Shown in pieces: positions 18,401 through 27,042 of a stretch of 64,000 bases of DNA; the first letter of the stretch is position 1; the number at the start of each line of letters is the position of its first letter. Below the pieces are notes generated by a model, which had not been told where the DNA came from, searched no databases, and was given only the letters and a program-made list of their open reading frames with translations. The DNA lies in assembly GCF_900406815.1 (NCBI RefSeq), contig NZ_OVCN01000012.1, forward strand, positions 1-64,000. Reading direction: 5' to 3'. The translations under genes were made by a program, and so were the position numbers. Source of the stretch: Acinetobacter haemolyticus (GTDB taxonomy: Bacteria > Pseudomonadota > Gammaproteobacteria > Pseudomonadales > Moraxellaceae).

Positions 18401-18589
18401 CCTGTTCTGATGACTGCTTTTGTTGCATCACTGGGTTTTATTCCGATGGCGATCGCCACGGGCACAGGTGCTGAAGTACAGCGTCCATTGGCAACCGTGG
18501 TGATCGGTGGAATTATTTCATCGACCTTACTGACTTTGGTGATCTTGCCTGTGGTCTATCGTTGGATGAATGAGAAAGCGACAAATTAA
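15446..18589 (+). CDS. czcA: CzcA heavy-metal RND efflux pump
   Basis: A 1047-residue inner-membrane RND proton/metal antiporter of the HME group, expelling Zn, Co or Cd from periplasm and cytoplasm. Twelve transmembrane segments and two large periplasmic loops are seen. The fourth helix carries DFGIIVDGAVVIVEN, the Asp-Asp-Glu motif typical of CzcA-type divalent-cation pumps rather than CusA-type copper pumps. The ATG at 15446 with AAAGGAGAGG upstream is chosen over a start seven codons earlier. It completes the czcCBA operon. Metal preference is inferred from the motif and from neighbouring czcD/czcI genes. Confidence 0.94.
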   Translation: MTTNSSQLPKPEGLFDRLIQFAIRNAIWVMLFVMTWIAVGVWSYQKLPIDAVPDITNTQVQINTQANGYTALEVEQRITYPIETAMAGIPNLEQTRSISRYGLSQVTIIFKDGTDIYWARQLINQRLQEADGQLPDAVDPVMSPISTGLGEIYQWVIKAKADAKKEDGTPYTAMDLREIQDWIVRPQLQRVKGVAEINSIGGYNKTYIVSPDLKRLQQLQISLTEFQTALQENNENRGAGFIEENGQQLTVRVPGMLSSVEDIQNITVSVKNGLPIRVVDIASVAIGHDLRTGAATYNGEETVLGIAMMMMGENSRTVAQAVDAKIQEIQMTLPKGVEIETVYDRTSLVNKAIKTVQKNLVEGAILVIVILFIFLGNFRAALITACVIPLSMLFTLTGMAEQNISANLMSLGALDFGIIVDGAVVIVENCIRRLAEAQHHAGRLLTRQERFKEVFLAAKQARKPLLFGQAIIMVVYLPIFALTGVEAKMFHPMAMTVVMALLGAMILSVTFVPAAVALFVTGEVKEKESRWMQALKGKYQQLLDLAYQFRLVVVTLAISILLLTGILSTKIGSEFAPQLSEGDFAVQQMRSPSTGLEQSLRMQETTEKLILKNFPEVKAIFARTGTAEVATDVMPPNISDAVILLKPKKEWENPKESIDELRTRMQAFLATIPGNNSEFSQPIELRFNELISGIRSDVGIKVFGDDMDVLNTQAQAIAQKVQNISGATAVKVEQTSGLPVLNVEINHALAAQYGLSVRSIQDVVAASVGGQNVGQILQGDRRFDFEIRLPDNQRTAQSLAQLPIQLPNGGLVQLQDVAKVETISGMSQVGRENGKRRVIVTANVEGRDLGSFVQELQATLKQQPLPAGYWLEYGGQFENLASAAARMQIVIPLALIAIFTLLMAVFHNFKESLLVFSGVPFALSGGLVALWLRDIPLSMSAGVGFIALSGVAVLNGLVMLSFIKELREQFDLHIATWQGAILRLRPVLMTAFVASLGFIPMAIATGTGAEVQRPLATVVIGGIISSTLLTLVILPVVYRWMNEKATN

Positions 18590-18638
18590 ATGAGTGTGGG
18601 TTCATATCTCATCGTAGGGTGTCTGAATAGACATTACT

Positions 18639-18736
18639 CTACTTTTCAGAGATGAAAAGTAGCAAAAATCTTTTGTAGGTCTGACGGCACATCCTTGATG
18701 CCGCAGACCTACGGGTGGCATCCATGCCATCGCCAC
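18639..18736. repeat. cluster of three hairpins, possible dispersed intergenic repeat
   Basis: Three consecutive inverted repeats: CTACTTTTCA/TGAAAAGTAG (18639-18662, 10 bp, 4-base loop); GTAGGTCTG-a-CGGCA with TGCCG-CAGACCTAC (18675-18712); and GTGGC/GCCAC around GGCATCCATGCC (18715-18736). Such stacked hairpins with CATCCATG-like centres look like a repetitive extragenic element and may also end the czcCBA transcript. An open reading frame on the minus strand here looks like chance. Confidence 0.6.
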
Positions 18737-18868
18737 GATAGTAAATTTTGGTTGGAGATGTAGTATTGAAAATTTTGGACAATTTGTTGCACTAATCATA
18801 TTTATGCATGATTTGAGATAGTGTAGTTAGAAAGATATTTGAATTTAAACAATTATAAGGAGTCCAGC

Positions 18869-19813
18869 ATGAGTGGACATCATGGGCATGATCACAGTCA
18901 TGCAGCGGTGACTGAAGGTAATATAAAAAAGCTCACAATCGCGTTAGCACTGACATCCACGTTCTTAGTCGTTGAAGTGATTGCGGGTTTAATCACGCAA
19001 AGTTTGGCATTGTTATCTGATGCTGCGCATATGTTTACTGATGCTGCTGCACTGGCGATTGCTTTGGTCGCAATCAAAATTGCAAAACGACCTGCGGATA
19101 ACAAACGTACCTTTGGCTACCAGCGTTTTGAAATTCTAGCGGCATTATTTAATGCCTGTATGCTGTTTTTTGTTGCGATGTATATTTTGTATGAAGCCTA
19201 TCAGCGTTTTACCCAACCACCCGAAATTAATAGTTTAGGTATGTTACTTGTGGCATCCCTAGGTTTGGTGGTGAATCTGATCTCCATGAAAATGTTGATG
19301 TCCAGCGCTTCAGAGAGTTTAAATATCAAAGGTGCATATCTAGAAGTGCTCAGTGATGCTTTGGGTTCCGTCGGCGTTATCGTGGGTGCAATTGTGATTT
19401 ATTACACCAATTGGTATTGGGTGGATACGATTATTGCGGTTGCAATTGGATTCTGGGTACTTCCAAGAACATGGATTTTATTGAAGCAAAGTATCAATAT
19501 CTTATTGGAAGGCGTGCCAGAAGAAATCGATATCGAAAAATTGAGAAATGACTTGTTGGCATTGGATGGGGTTGAAAGTATTCATCAACTCAAGGTCTGG
19601 GCGATTACTTCTAAAAATATTCATCTGACTGTGCATTTATTCGCACCTCAAGCAGATCGTAACCAATTACATCGAGCGGCCACTGAAATGTTGACCCATC
19701 AACATGAAATCAAGGAAATGACCATACAAATTGAAGATGATGCGGAAATGAATTGTGAACATACACATCAACATGATCCCAAATCTGATAAGGATCATTC
19801 ACATCAGCATTAA
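18869..19813 (+). CDS. czcD: CzcD cation-diffusion-facilitator exporter
   Basis: A 314-residue inner-membrane CDF transporter exchanging cytosolic Zn/Co/Cd for protons. His-rich ends (HHGHDHSH at the N-terminus, HTHQHDPK and HSHQH at the C-terminus) flank six transmembrane segments; the metal-site motifs SDAAHMFTDAAAL (helix 2) and EVLSDALGS (helix 5) are intact, and a cytosolic domain follows. The ATG at 18869 is preceded by AAGGAG; a start 10 codons upstream is less likely. It stands as its own unit after the hairpin cluster and supplements CzcCBA. Confidence 0.94.
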   Translation: MSGHHGHDHSHAAVTEGNIKKLTIALALTSTFLVVEVIAGLITQSLALLSDAAHMFTDAAALAIALVAIKIAKRPADNKRTFGYQRFEILAALFNACMLFFVAMYILYEAYQRFTQPPEINSLGMLLVASLGLVVNLISMKMLMSSASESLNIKGAYLEVLSDALGSVGVIVGAIVIYYTNWYWVDTIIAVAIGFWVLPRTWILLKQSINILLEGVPEEIDIEKLRNDLLALDGVESIHQLKVWAITSKNIHLTVHLFAPQADRNQLHRAATEMLTHQHEIKEMTIQIEDDAEMNCEHTHQHDPKSDKDHSHQH

Positions 19814-19829
19814 GCTGATGTGAATTTTT
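19798..19829 (+). terminator. terminator of czcD
   Basis: Perfect 11-bp stem TTCACATCAGC (19798-19808) with GCTGATGTGAA (19814-19824), then five T. The loop contains the czcD stop codon. Confidence 0.9.
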
Positions 19830-19837
19830 GACTGAGA

Positions 19838-20176
19838 TCAGTTATGCCACTCATGTCCGCAATCACGACATTTCCAATGTTTTTGTGCTTGCATGAACGC
19901 TTGCATCGAAATTTTAAAATCTGGAAGATCGCGCCAAAATAGCCCCCCAGCAATTACACAGATCACGAACACAACAATCGTCGTGATTTGAAGTCCTTGT
20001 CCTGCACCATTCCCAAAAATCCACATGGCAATACTAATCAATACCAAGATCAGTAAAATAAAAATAGCAGGGACCAAAAGAACTAAGCTTTTTGGCACGT
20101 CAGGGCGTGGGCTATTTGCACCCTGACTGGCAGGCATTATTTTTACACTTTGACATTTCGGGCAACGGTATTGCAT
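19838..20176 (-). CDS. zinc-ribbon membrane protein of unknown function
   Basis: A 112-residue protein with a split zinc ribbon: CPKC at residues 5-8 and CRDCGHEW near the C-terminus. Between them are two hydrophobic segments (about 30-54 and 64-82), so the ribbon halves would face the same side of the inner membrane. No partner is evident: czcD ends convergently and the gene at 20404 is divergent. Function unknown. Confidence 0.75.
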   Translation of the reverse strand: MQYRCPKCQSVKIMPASQGANSPRPDVPKSLVLLVPAIFILLILVLISIAMWIFGNGAGQGLQITTIVVFVICVIAGGLFWRDLPDFKISMQAFMQAQKHWKCRDCGHEWHN

Positions 20177-20403
20177 AGATTTTTCCTATTGTGTTTTAAG
20201 TAGTTTAGCGAAAAAACCGCAAAAGCTAAAATCTAGAAATGTTTAAATCTTTAAATTCAGCTCATCAGGGAGATGGAGGATTGCTTACGTCTCAATTTCG
20301 CTATTTAAAGTCCACTTGCATCTCGTCTAAACATAGTCGCTAATCGACCTGAACTCATGCTAAGTTGAAGTATAACTTGGCTGAATAGTGCGCAAGGAAA
20401 GGC

Positions 20404-22023
20404 ATGTTACCGACCAAAATTCTCAAATTACGTTTAGCGCGAATTGCCAAAGGAAAAGCACATCTTTCCACACAAGACAAACTCATGTTAGTCACTATGG
20501 AAAGTCCCGATCTGAGTGCGCATTTTATTTTGCGTTTATTTAAAATGTCGTTGCCAAAGCAATGGAAATTTAAACATGAGACAGCAGAAGACATCTTTTA
20601 CGCAATGCAACTGATTGAACTGATCGAAACTGAATTGATCGATGCTTATGAAATGCATGCACGAAAATATGCTTGGTATGAACAGTGCTTAATGTATCTA
20701 TTAAACTTTGTGGTGTTACAACCCACACAGCAGCAAATCAATGGCTATCTGCGACAGCTCGATCAGTGTTTAGATCAAGCACCTAAGATTGATTTATTGA
20801 AATATTTTCAGCAGCATTATCCCAGTACGCAACATGCAGTCGCTTTGGCAAAAGCCCATGCTGGCGCTGAGCAATACACCCAAGCGATAGAACAATATGA
20901 GTGGGCCATGCAACATGCGACGCAATCCAATGAAGTTGCTTTCTTTGCATATGTGAATTGTTTGATTCAGCGGCAACAAGAATATCGCAATGATGTGGGG
21001 GATGTGGCTTATGCGATTGATCTGCTATGTCGCTATAAAAAGCCAATTGATCAAAAAGCCTATCGAAAAACTATTCAACATGCAGTCACCGCATTTTTAC
21101 CACCTGCGACTCTCCAAAGCCGCGCTGTAGAAACGCATGTGTTAGCAGATGTTGGACGCAGTTTAAATGCTATAGGCAAATCGATGGGCGGGATATTCGG
21201 GAGCAAAAATGTCGATATTCCTTACAGCCAGCAGGTGATCGAAAGTGCGCCCCAGTTGTTAATGGATTCACATATTATAGAAAGTTTGAAGCAGTCTGAA
21301 ATAATGCAAGCCGCAATGCTGCGCGTAACAGGGACATCCTCAATCGAACAAAATGTCTTAGCTCATGGTTTGGGGAATTTATGGTTATTGCTCAGTCAAA
21401 AAAATGAGGTTTTATCATTATTCGCTCAAGCAACACCCTACAATCGATTGGATCAGTTGCTCAATGTTCTTCAGCCTGAGACAACTTCGTCATTGGAACT
21501 TGGTGATATTCAAACTATTCTTGATCAGGGCTTGATGACCTATTTAGGCGATACCCGACTCGATAAGCATCATCCTGAACGATCTGCATTGTATGCCCAA
21601 CGAGATCAGTTAGTAGCTGAAATGATTGGAGTTGCGACATGGTTTCAACAGACCATTCTTCGCCCCTTTGCTGATCAACAAGTTCAACAATTGCAGGAAA
21701 TGCAAAGCCATTTGTATGAGCAGCTTGACGACATTACCTTATCCAGTGGTTTGTTTGCTTATCAATATGAAAAGCAACAACGAGCGCAAGATTTATGGAG
21801 TTGGTTGCAACGGAAATTGGACAAAGGCACTGAGTTTGAAAAAATACAGGCGGCATGGGTGAGTCTCAGGGAATTAAGACATTTTAATTTGGATGGAGTG
21901 CAAGAGAAGATCAGACAGCTACAGCAACATTTAGAACACTATAAACGGATCCGTTTAGAGCAGATTGTTATAGTACAACCGTCTGTCGCTATATCTCCTG
22001 TACAAGAGAATGGTGACCCATAG
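20404..22023 (+). CDS. protein of unknown function, helical
   Basis: A 539-residue, predominantly helical, soluble protein that I cannot place in a family. No signal peptide is seen. The region at about 140-190 (AKAHAGAEQYTQAIEQYEWA) reads like a TPR-type repeat, a Gly-rich short stretch (SMGGIFGSKNVD) sits near 265, and the last 120 residues are rich in Gln and Leu, suggesting coiled coil. AAGGAAAGG precedes the ATG. It may be co-expressed with the unknown gene at 22194, 170 bases downstream. Confidence 0.7.
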   Translation: MLPTKILKLRLARIAKGKAHLSTQDKLMLVTMESPDLSAHFILRLFKMSLPKQWKFKHETAEDIFYAMQLIELIETELIDAYEMHARKYAWYEQCLMYLLNFVVLQPTQQQINGYLRQLDQCLDQAPKIDLLKYFQQHYPSTQHAVALAKAHAGAEQYTQAIEQYEWAMQHATQSNEVAFFAYVNCLIQRQQEYRNDVGDVAYAIDLLCRYKKPIDQKAYRKTIQHAVTAFLPPATLQSRAVETHVLADVGRSLNAIGKSMGGIFGSKNVDIPYSQQVIESAPQLLMDSHIIESLKQSEIMQAAMLRVTGTSSIEQNVLAHGLGNLWLLLSQKNEVLSLFAQATPYNRLDQLLNVLQPETTSSLELGDIQTILDQGLMTYLGDTRLDKHHPERSALYAQRDQLVAEMIGVATWFQQTILRPFADQQVQQLQEMQSHLYEQLDDITLSSGLFAYQYEKQQRAQDLWSWLQRKLDKGTEFEKIQAAWVSLRELRHFNLDGVQEKIRQLQQHLEHYKRIRLEQIVIVQPSVAISPVQENGDP

Positions 22024-22193
22024 ATTGAAAGTAAAACTCGGCATTGAGTGATTAAAAACTTGATGTTATGCAACAAAAATAAGTAAATCGCTTTCTGTTG
22101 CATGCTAATCTAGAAAGAAAGATTCGAACTGTTCAAAAAGTGAATCGTCACAAATAACAATGAACGAGTAAGAAAGGGAAGAGGGAGAACATC

Positions 22194-23129
22194 TTGAATC
22201 GACAAGATGATAAAAAGGCAATGTTTGATATTATGCCCGCCGACACAGCATCATCTGATGAGAAACCATCATTGTCACGTCGTCTAATTAATAAAACACT
22301 ACAACACGCACAGGATGCAGTAGAGTTTGCCAGTGATACTTCTCGTAATATCGCAGAGGTGGCTGATGCCGCATTAGATGCTTTAGATCATGTCACACAC
22401 CAAACCAAACGTGGTGTAGAGGGCGTAAGAAACTCTGTCCGTGGTATGGTGACTGAAACGAGTGAGGTGGCACGTCAAGTCGCACTCAGTATGGCGCGTG
22501 CCTCATTGGGTCGAAGTAGTCTCACGCTGTACCTTCCTGAAATGCTACTCAACAATCAGATTAGAAAGCGTATAGATCGCAGTGAGATTGATGATATTAA
22601 AGTCGAGTGTGGGAACGATCGTTTTCATATTGAATTGGATGGTCACTATCATCGCTTCTTGTACCGTTTATCCCTAGAATTTAATGTTTTGGAATGCCGT
22701 ATTGGTCAAGAAAAATATCTGCGCCTGCGTCAGGTTGATGAGCATCTTGACTTACAAGTTCGCCATGGCGGCACCCTGACCAACTGGGCGACACGACGTG
22801 TAGGTAATATCAGTTTTGATTTGATCAATTCATTACCGATACCATTCCTGATCAATCATCTCATTCGTGATGTGCCCGGTATCCAGAAAGAAGGTCATCG
22901 CATTTGGTATATCGATCTTGAGGAAGCTGGTTTTATTAACTTTATTAATAATCGCTCATGGATGGTTGATAAGCTATTAAGCTTGACCGACTTCAGTATT
23001 TTACCTGGATTGAATATTTTGCAAGAAAGCCGTGAGTTGGTACAACAGTTGGTTGATCAATTTGAAATTCGTGGGTTACGTGTTCAATCAGGACGTTTAG
23101 AGGTTCAAGTCGGTATCGGTGTCGAATAA
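22194..23129 (+). CDS. protein of unknown function
   Basis: A 311-residue protein with no recognised family. The first 105 residues are charged and helical with repeated Ala/Val/Asp pattern (TSRNIAEVADAALDALDHV), like an apolipoprotein-type amphipathic or coiled-coil segment; the remainder is mixed and contains a YLPEMLLNNQIRKRID stretch and a C-terminal region of alternating beta pattern, suggesting a lipid- or membrane-associated fold. The TTG start at 22194 is supported by GGGAG seven to nine bases upstream. A strong terminator follows. Function unknown. Confidence 0.7.
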   Translation: MNRQDDKKAMFDIMPADTASSDEKPSLSRRLINKTLQHAQDAVEFASDTSRNIAEVADAALDALDHVTHQTKRGVEGVRNSVRGMVTETSEVARQVALSMARASLGRSSLTLYLPEMLLNNQIRKRIDRSEIDDIKVECGNDRFHIELDGHYHRFLYRLSLEFNVLECRIGQEKYLRLRQVDEHLDLQVRHGGTLTNWATRRVGNISFDLINSLPIPFLINHLIRDVPGIQKEGHRIWYIDLEEAGFINFINNRSWMVDKLLSLTDFSILPGLNILQESRELVQQLVDQFEIRGLRVQSGRLEVQVGIGVE

Positions 23130-23136
23130 CTGACGA

Positions 23137-23168
23137 AAAAAAGCCACTGTCAATGCAGTGGCTTTTTT
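23137..23168 (+). terminator. terminator after gene at 22194
   Basis: AAAAGCCACTG (23139-23149) pairs with CAGTGGCTTTT (23156-23166) followed by T; with A runs on the other side it may also end the tRNA-Glu transcript from the minus strand. Confidence 0.9.
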
Positions 23169-23174
23169 AGAATT

Positions 23175-23250
23175 TGGCGTCCCTACGGGGATTCGAACCC
23201 CGGTTACCGCCGTGAAAGGGCGATGTCCTAGGCCTCTAGACGATAGGGAC
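23175..23250 (-). tRNA. tRNA-Glu(TTC), copy 1
   Basis: 76-nt cloverleaf on the minus strand, starting GTCCCTATCGTCTAGAGG and ending with encoded CCA. Anticodon loop CTTTCAC gives TTC. Acceptor stem GTCCCTA/TAGGGAC and T-loop GGTTCGAATCC are intact. Identical to the copies at 23282 and 25100. Confidence 0.98.
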
Positions 23251-23281
23251 TTATATGAGGCATACATCTGAAACTATAAAT

Positions 23282-23357
23282 TGGCGTCCCTACGGGGATT
23301 CGAACCCCGGTTACCGCCGTGAAAGGGCGATGTCCTAGGCCTCTAGACGATAGGGAC
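23282..23357 (-). tRNA. tRNA-Glu(TTC), copy 2
   Basis: Identical 76-nt sequence to copies 1 and 3, anticodon TTC, CCA encoded. Only 31 bases separate it from copy 1, so the two are probably processed from one transcript. Confidence 0.98.
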
Positions 23358-23530
23358 GTTTCAGAGGTGGGCGTATATTAGGTTGAATTAGGTGGGGTGT
23401 CAAACACTTTTCTGCATAAAATTTAAAAAAATAGAATGAGTGTCTAAAAATAAAACATATCGAGGAATAAATAATCAAAAATAAGCAGTTATATATAAAT
23501 TTTCTGATCATTGCGAATTTATGAGGGCAT

Positions 23531-23560
23531 AAAAAAATGCAGACTAAGCTGCATTTTTTT
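23531..23560. terminator. terminator of amino-acid permease gene
   Basis: AAAAAAATGCAG (23531-23542) pairs with CTGCATTTTTTT (23549-23560), loop of six. It lies 12 bases after the permease stop on the minus strand and is symmetrical, so it can act in both directions. Confidence 0.88.
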
Positions 23561-23572
23561 ATAAGTGAGTTG

Positions 23573-24988
23573 TTATGTGCGATCACGATAGAAGATGTAA
23601 TAGCTCAAATAACAGCCTGCGATAAAGATTAAGCAGGCAATGAAACCAGCATGCATTTCTGGATCTGCGGCCATACTTAAACCTGTAATGGTACAGAAAA
23701 CAAAGCCCAAGATCGGAACAATTGGAAATAACGGCGCTGCAAATTTGAGATCTTTTGCAGTATAGCCTGCTTTGTACCATTTGCGTCTAAAATTAAATTG
23801 ACTCCAACAAATACACATCCATACGATTACCATCGTAAATGCGGCGACACCCAAGAGATTTTTAAAAATGGTTTCAGGCGCATAGTGTTCTGATAAAAGC
23901 CCAGGTATTGCACCAAACATCGTGACAACAAGCGCGATAATCGGCGTACCACCTTTAGACAATTTTGAGAAAATACTTGGCAGCTGGCGTTGATCTGATA
24001 AAGACCACATCATACGCGAAGCAGCATAGAGTCCTGAGTTTGCTGCAGAAAGTAACGCCGTAATAATAACGAAACGGATGATGTCATCTGCATACGGGAT
24101 ACCAATATAATTAAATACCGTGACGAACGGACTACTACTAACCCCTTCACCGCCCAAGCCTGCAATTTCAAAAGGTAACAAGGCACTGATGACGATAATG
24201 GTACCTACAAAGAAAATTAATAAGCGCCAAATCGCTGCATTAATCGCTTTAGGCACATTTACAGCTGGATTTTTTGTTTCACCCGCAGCAACACCAATCA
24301 ATTCTGTACCAGAAAAGGCAAAGTTGACAATCAACATGGTGGTGAAAATTGGAATCAAACCTTGAGGAAACCAACCATGTGAGGTCAAATTATGGAAAAG
24401 TGGAGCAGATTCTTTACCGTCGAAAGGGATTAGACCAAATATAGCCAATAATCCAAGGATGATAAAAGCGATGACGGTCACCACCTTAACCAAGGCTAAC
24501 CAAAATTCAGATTCTGCAAAAATACGAGTAGAACTAAGGTTGAGCCCGAAAATGGTGACTGCAAAGATAATCGTCCAGATCCACATTGAAATATGAGGAA
24601 ACCATTCCTGCATGAGGAGGGCTGCGGCGGTAAATTCTGTACCTAATGTCGCCGTCCAAGTGAGCCAGTACAGCCATGAGACCATATAACCTGTGCCTGG
24701 ACCAATATAATGTTTGGCGTATGTACCGAAAGACCCTGCTACAGGCATATGTACGGCAAGCTCGCCGAGACATAACATCACCATATAAGCAATTAGGCCA
24801 CCTAGAATATAAGCGAGAATTGCACCAATCGGTCCTGTTTGGGCGATGACCTCACCTGAACCTAAGAATAATCCTGTACCAATCGCACCACCAAGAGAAA
24901 GCATTACGAGGTGGCGAGTACTCATTGCGCGTTTTAATGTTTGTGGCGCATTTTGATCCTGATGAGTATTTGAGTTGGAAGATTGCAT
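23573..24988 (-). CDS. amino-acid permease (AAT/APC family)
   Basis: A 471-residue inner-membrane amino-acid/proton symporter with about 12 transmembrane segments. The family signature is clear near the start: LKRAMSTRHLVMLSLGGAIG followed by TGLFLGSG, then GELAVHMPVAGSFGTYA and, in the middle, FAFSGTELIGVAAGE. The closest E. coli relatives by feel are GabP, LysP and MmuP; the substrate cannot be decided. It is flanked by identical tRNA-Glu genes in the same orientation (two downstream, one upstream), which is unusual and could allow recombination to delete or duplicate it. Confidence 0.88.
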   Translation of the reverse strand: MQSSNSNTHQDQNAPQTLKRAMSTRHLVMLSLGGAIGTGLFLGSGEVIAQTGPIGAILAYILGGLIAYMVMLCLGELAVHMPVAGSFGTYAKHYIGPGTGYMVSWLYWLTWTATLGTEFTAAALLMQEWFPHISMWIWTIIFAVTIFGLNLSSTRIFAESEFWLALVKVVTVIAFIILGLLAIFGLIPFDGKESAPLFHNLTSHGWFPQGLIPIFTTMLIVNFAFSGTELIGVAAGETKNPAVNVPKAINAAIWRLLIFFVGTIIVISALLPFEIAGLGGEGVSSSPFVTVFNYIGIPYADDIIRFVIITALLSAANSGLYAASRMMWSLSDQRQLPSIFSKLSKGGTPIIALVVTMFGAIPGLLSEHYAPETIFKNLLGVAAFTMVIVWMCICWSQFNFRRKWYKAGYTAKDLKFAAPLFPIVPILGFVFCTITGLSMAADPEMHAGFIACLIFIAGCYLSYYIFYRDRT

Positions 24989-25099
24989 ACGACAATTTGT
25001 CCAAACATGGAGAAGCGGCTATTTTATGTAAAATTCGGAAATGTGCAATCTGATTAATGGAAAGATTGTGAGAAAATTATAATTATTAGAGAAAGAATA

Positions 25100-25175
25100 T
25101 GGCGTCCCTACGGGGATTCGAACCCCGGTTACCGCCGTGAAAGGGCGATGTCCTAGGCCTCTAGACGATAGGGAC
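25100..25175 (-). tRNA. tRNA-Glu(TTC), copy 3
   Basis: Same 76-nt sequence as the two copies near 23.2 kb, anticodon TTC, CCA encoded. It lies upstream of the permease gene and downstream of tRNA-Ala on the same strand. Confidence 0.98.
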
Positions 25176-25293
25176 AGATGAGGCGATTTGCGTGCAATAA
25201 AATATTGCAACTTTTAAACTGAACTTGCCTGCGCACAGCGTAGCTGTTTGCTTAAATTTTAAGGAAAAGTTTTACTTTTCTGATCTTAAAATC

Positions 25294-25369
25294 TGGTGGA
25301 GCCAAGCGGGATCGAACCGCTGACCTCTACAATGCCATTGTAGCGCTCTACCAACTGAGCTATGGCCCC
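25294..25369 (-). tRNA. tRNA-Ala(GGC)
   Basis: 76-nt cloverleaf on the minus strand beginning GGGGCCATAGCTCAG and ending GGCTCCACCA. The anticodon loop ATGGCAT gives GGC, and the G-U wobble of the alanine acceptor stem is at the expected third pair. It lies between gltX and tRNA-Glu copy 3. Confidence 0.97.
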
Positions 25370-25374
25370 AGTTT

Positions 25375-25409
25375 GTGTGAGGGCAATATTAGGGGGATTA
25401 CCCTCACAC
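25375..25409. other. hairpin between gltX and tRNA-Ala
   Basis: Perfect 9-bp stem GTGTGAGGG (25375-25383) with CCCTCACAC (25401-25409), loop of 17. No T tract follows on the minus strand, so it may be a processing site or weak terminator upstream of tRNA-Ala. Confidence 0.5.
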
Positions 25410-25427
25410 GTCAATGATTAAGTTAAA

Positions 25428-26936
25428 TTAATTTTCACTAATTGCATCATTTTTCGGCAATTTTAGCGATTCATTTAACTTTTCCCAAGCTTTCAATTCT
25501 TTCTTGCTCGGAGAGCCAACAATTTCTAAGGCATGACGCAATCTTGCGAAGGTTAAATCAGGTCCAAGTGTAACCATTGCTTGCATGACTGGGGTCGAGC
25601 TGGTTGAACCCGCGATCGCAATAAAGAATGCTGGCATGAAATCACGGAGTTTAATTTCCATTTGATTTGCCAAGTCCATTAAGGTCTGACTCACCGTATC
25701 ATTATTCCAAGTAAACTGGCTTTCTAAACGCCAGATCGCAAATTGTAAGCTTTGACGAACCTGTTCTTCACTCAGTTTTTTGCTTTCGAACTGTTCTTTG
25801 CTGATTTGTGGCATATGGTTGAAGTAGAAACCTGCCCAATTCACTGCTTCAGAGAGTAAGTTGATACGAGGCTGAATAGCGGCAGCAATATCTTCAAGGG
25901 TTTGACGATCACTTTTCCAAGACAATAGGCGATCTAAGAGTTGACCAGGTGTTAGGCCCTTAATCCACTGGCCATTGAGCCAGTTAAGCTTCTCAACATC
26001 AAAGATTGGTCCACCTAGTGAAACACGCTGTACATCAAAGTTTTCGATCATGTCTTGCAGTGTAAATACTTCACGTTCATCTGGCATTGACCAACCCATA
26101 CGACCTAAATAATTCAGGAGTGCTTCTGGTAAGACGCCGATGTCTCGATAGTAATTGATGGAGGTTGGGTTTTTACGCTTAGACAATTTAGATTTGTCAG
26201 GGTTACGCAACAATGGCATGTGGCAAAGCGTTGGCATGTCCCAACCGAAGTATTGGTACAATAATTGGTGTTTAGGTGCTGACGGCAACCATTCTTCACC
26301 ACGCAATACATGAGTGATTTCCATTAAATGATCATCAACGACATTGGCAAGATGATAAGTTGGAAGACCATCTGTTTTTAACAGAACTTGCATGTCTACT
26401 TGCGCCCATGGGATCTCCACTTCACCACGTAACATATCATTGATTTTACAAATACCTTCTTCTGGCACTTTCATGCGAATGACATGTGGTTCACCAGCCG
26501 TTAAGCGACGTTGTACTTCTTCTTGTGTGAGTTTTAAACCGCGGCCATCATATTTTGGTGTTTCACCACGTGCTTGTTGCTCTGCACGCATTTGATCCAG
26601 TTCTTCTGCGGTTGCGAAACAGTAAAAAGCATGACCTTTTTCAACCAATTCAAGCGCATATTGTTTATAGATCCCCATACGTTCTGATTGACGGTAAGGT
26701 GCATGTGGTCCACCTACATCAGGGCCTTCAGACCAATTCAAACCTAACCAACGTAATGAGTCTAAAATCATTTTTTCTGATTCAGGTGTTGAACGCAGTT
26801 GATCCGTATCTTCAATACGTAAAATAAATTCACCACCGTGCTGTTTCGCAAAACATAAATTAAATAACGCGATATAAGCAGTACCTACATGTGGAAAACC
26901 TGTAGGAGAGGGAGCAATACGGGTACGAACTTTCAT
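25428..26936 (-). CDS. gltX: glutamyl-tRNA synthetase
   Basis: A 502-residue class I aminoacyl-tRNA synthetase that charges tRNA-Glu. The N-terminal [16 protein letters not shown] contains the HIGH-equivalent motif (HVGT, normal for this enzyme), EDTDQLRS follows, and the KMSKS-equivalent is KLSKRK near residue 245. The C-terminal anticodon-binding domain is complete and the length is typical. Immediately downstream on the same strand are tRNA-Ala and tRNA-Glu genes, so the enzyme sits next to genes for its own substrate. Confidence 0.96.
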   Translation of the reverse strand: MKVRTRIAPSPTGFPHVGTAYIALFNLCFAKQHGGEFILRIEDTDQLRSTPESEKMILDSLRWLGLNWSEGPDVGGPHAPYRQSERMGIYKQYALELVEKGHAFYCFATAEELDQMRAEQQARGETPKYDGRGLKLTQEEVQRRLTAGEPHVIRMKVPEEGICKINDMLRGEVEIPWAQVDMQVLLKTDGLPTYHLANVVDDHLMEITHVLRGEEWLPSAPKHQLLYQYFGWDMPTLCHMPLLRNPDKSKLSKRKNPTSINYYRDIGVLPEALLNYLGRMGWSMPDEREVFTLQDMIENFDVQRVSLGGPIFDVEKLNWLNGQWIKGLTPGQLLDRLLSWKSDRQTLEDIAAAIQPRINLLSEAVNWAGFYFNHMPQISKEQFESKKLSEEQVRQSLQFAIWRLESQFTWNNDTVSQTLMDLANQMEIKLRDFMPAFFIAIAGSTSSTPVMQAMVTLGPDLTFARLRHALEIVGSPSKKELKAWEKLNESLKLPKNDAISEN

Positions 26937-26979
26937 AGGTTATCAGGACGTTAAATTAGAATTGAAGCTATTATAACGA

Positions 26980-27008
26980 AAAAGCCTAGTCACGACATGA
27001 CTAGGCTT
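26980..27008 (-). terminator. terminator of gene at 27043
   Basis: Perfect 11-bp stem AAGCCTAGTCA (26982-26992) with TGACTAGGCTT (26998-27008); on the minus strand it is followed by TTTCG. Confidence 0.8.
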
Positions 27009-27042
27009 GATTTAAACATGTGAAGGGTTACATATTTAAAAA

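Noticed and set aside
18602..18799. 65-codon minus-strand frame between czcA and czcD
   Set aside because: It runs through stacked hairpins and reads as low-quality protein; the inverted repeats explain the region better.
23175..25175. Repeated 76-bp blocks that could suggest a CRISPR-like or other repeat array
   Set aside because: They are three complete tRNA-Glu genes with intact cloverleaf and CCA, irregularly spaced.
26850..26936. Apparently altered HIGH motif (HVGT) in GltX
   Set aside because: HVGT is normal for bacterial glutamyl-tRNA synthetases, so it is not an anomaly.
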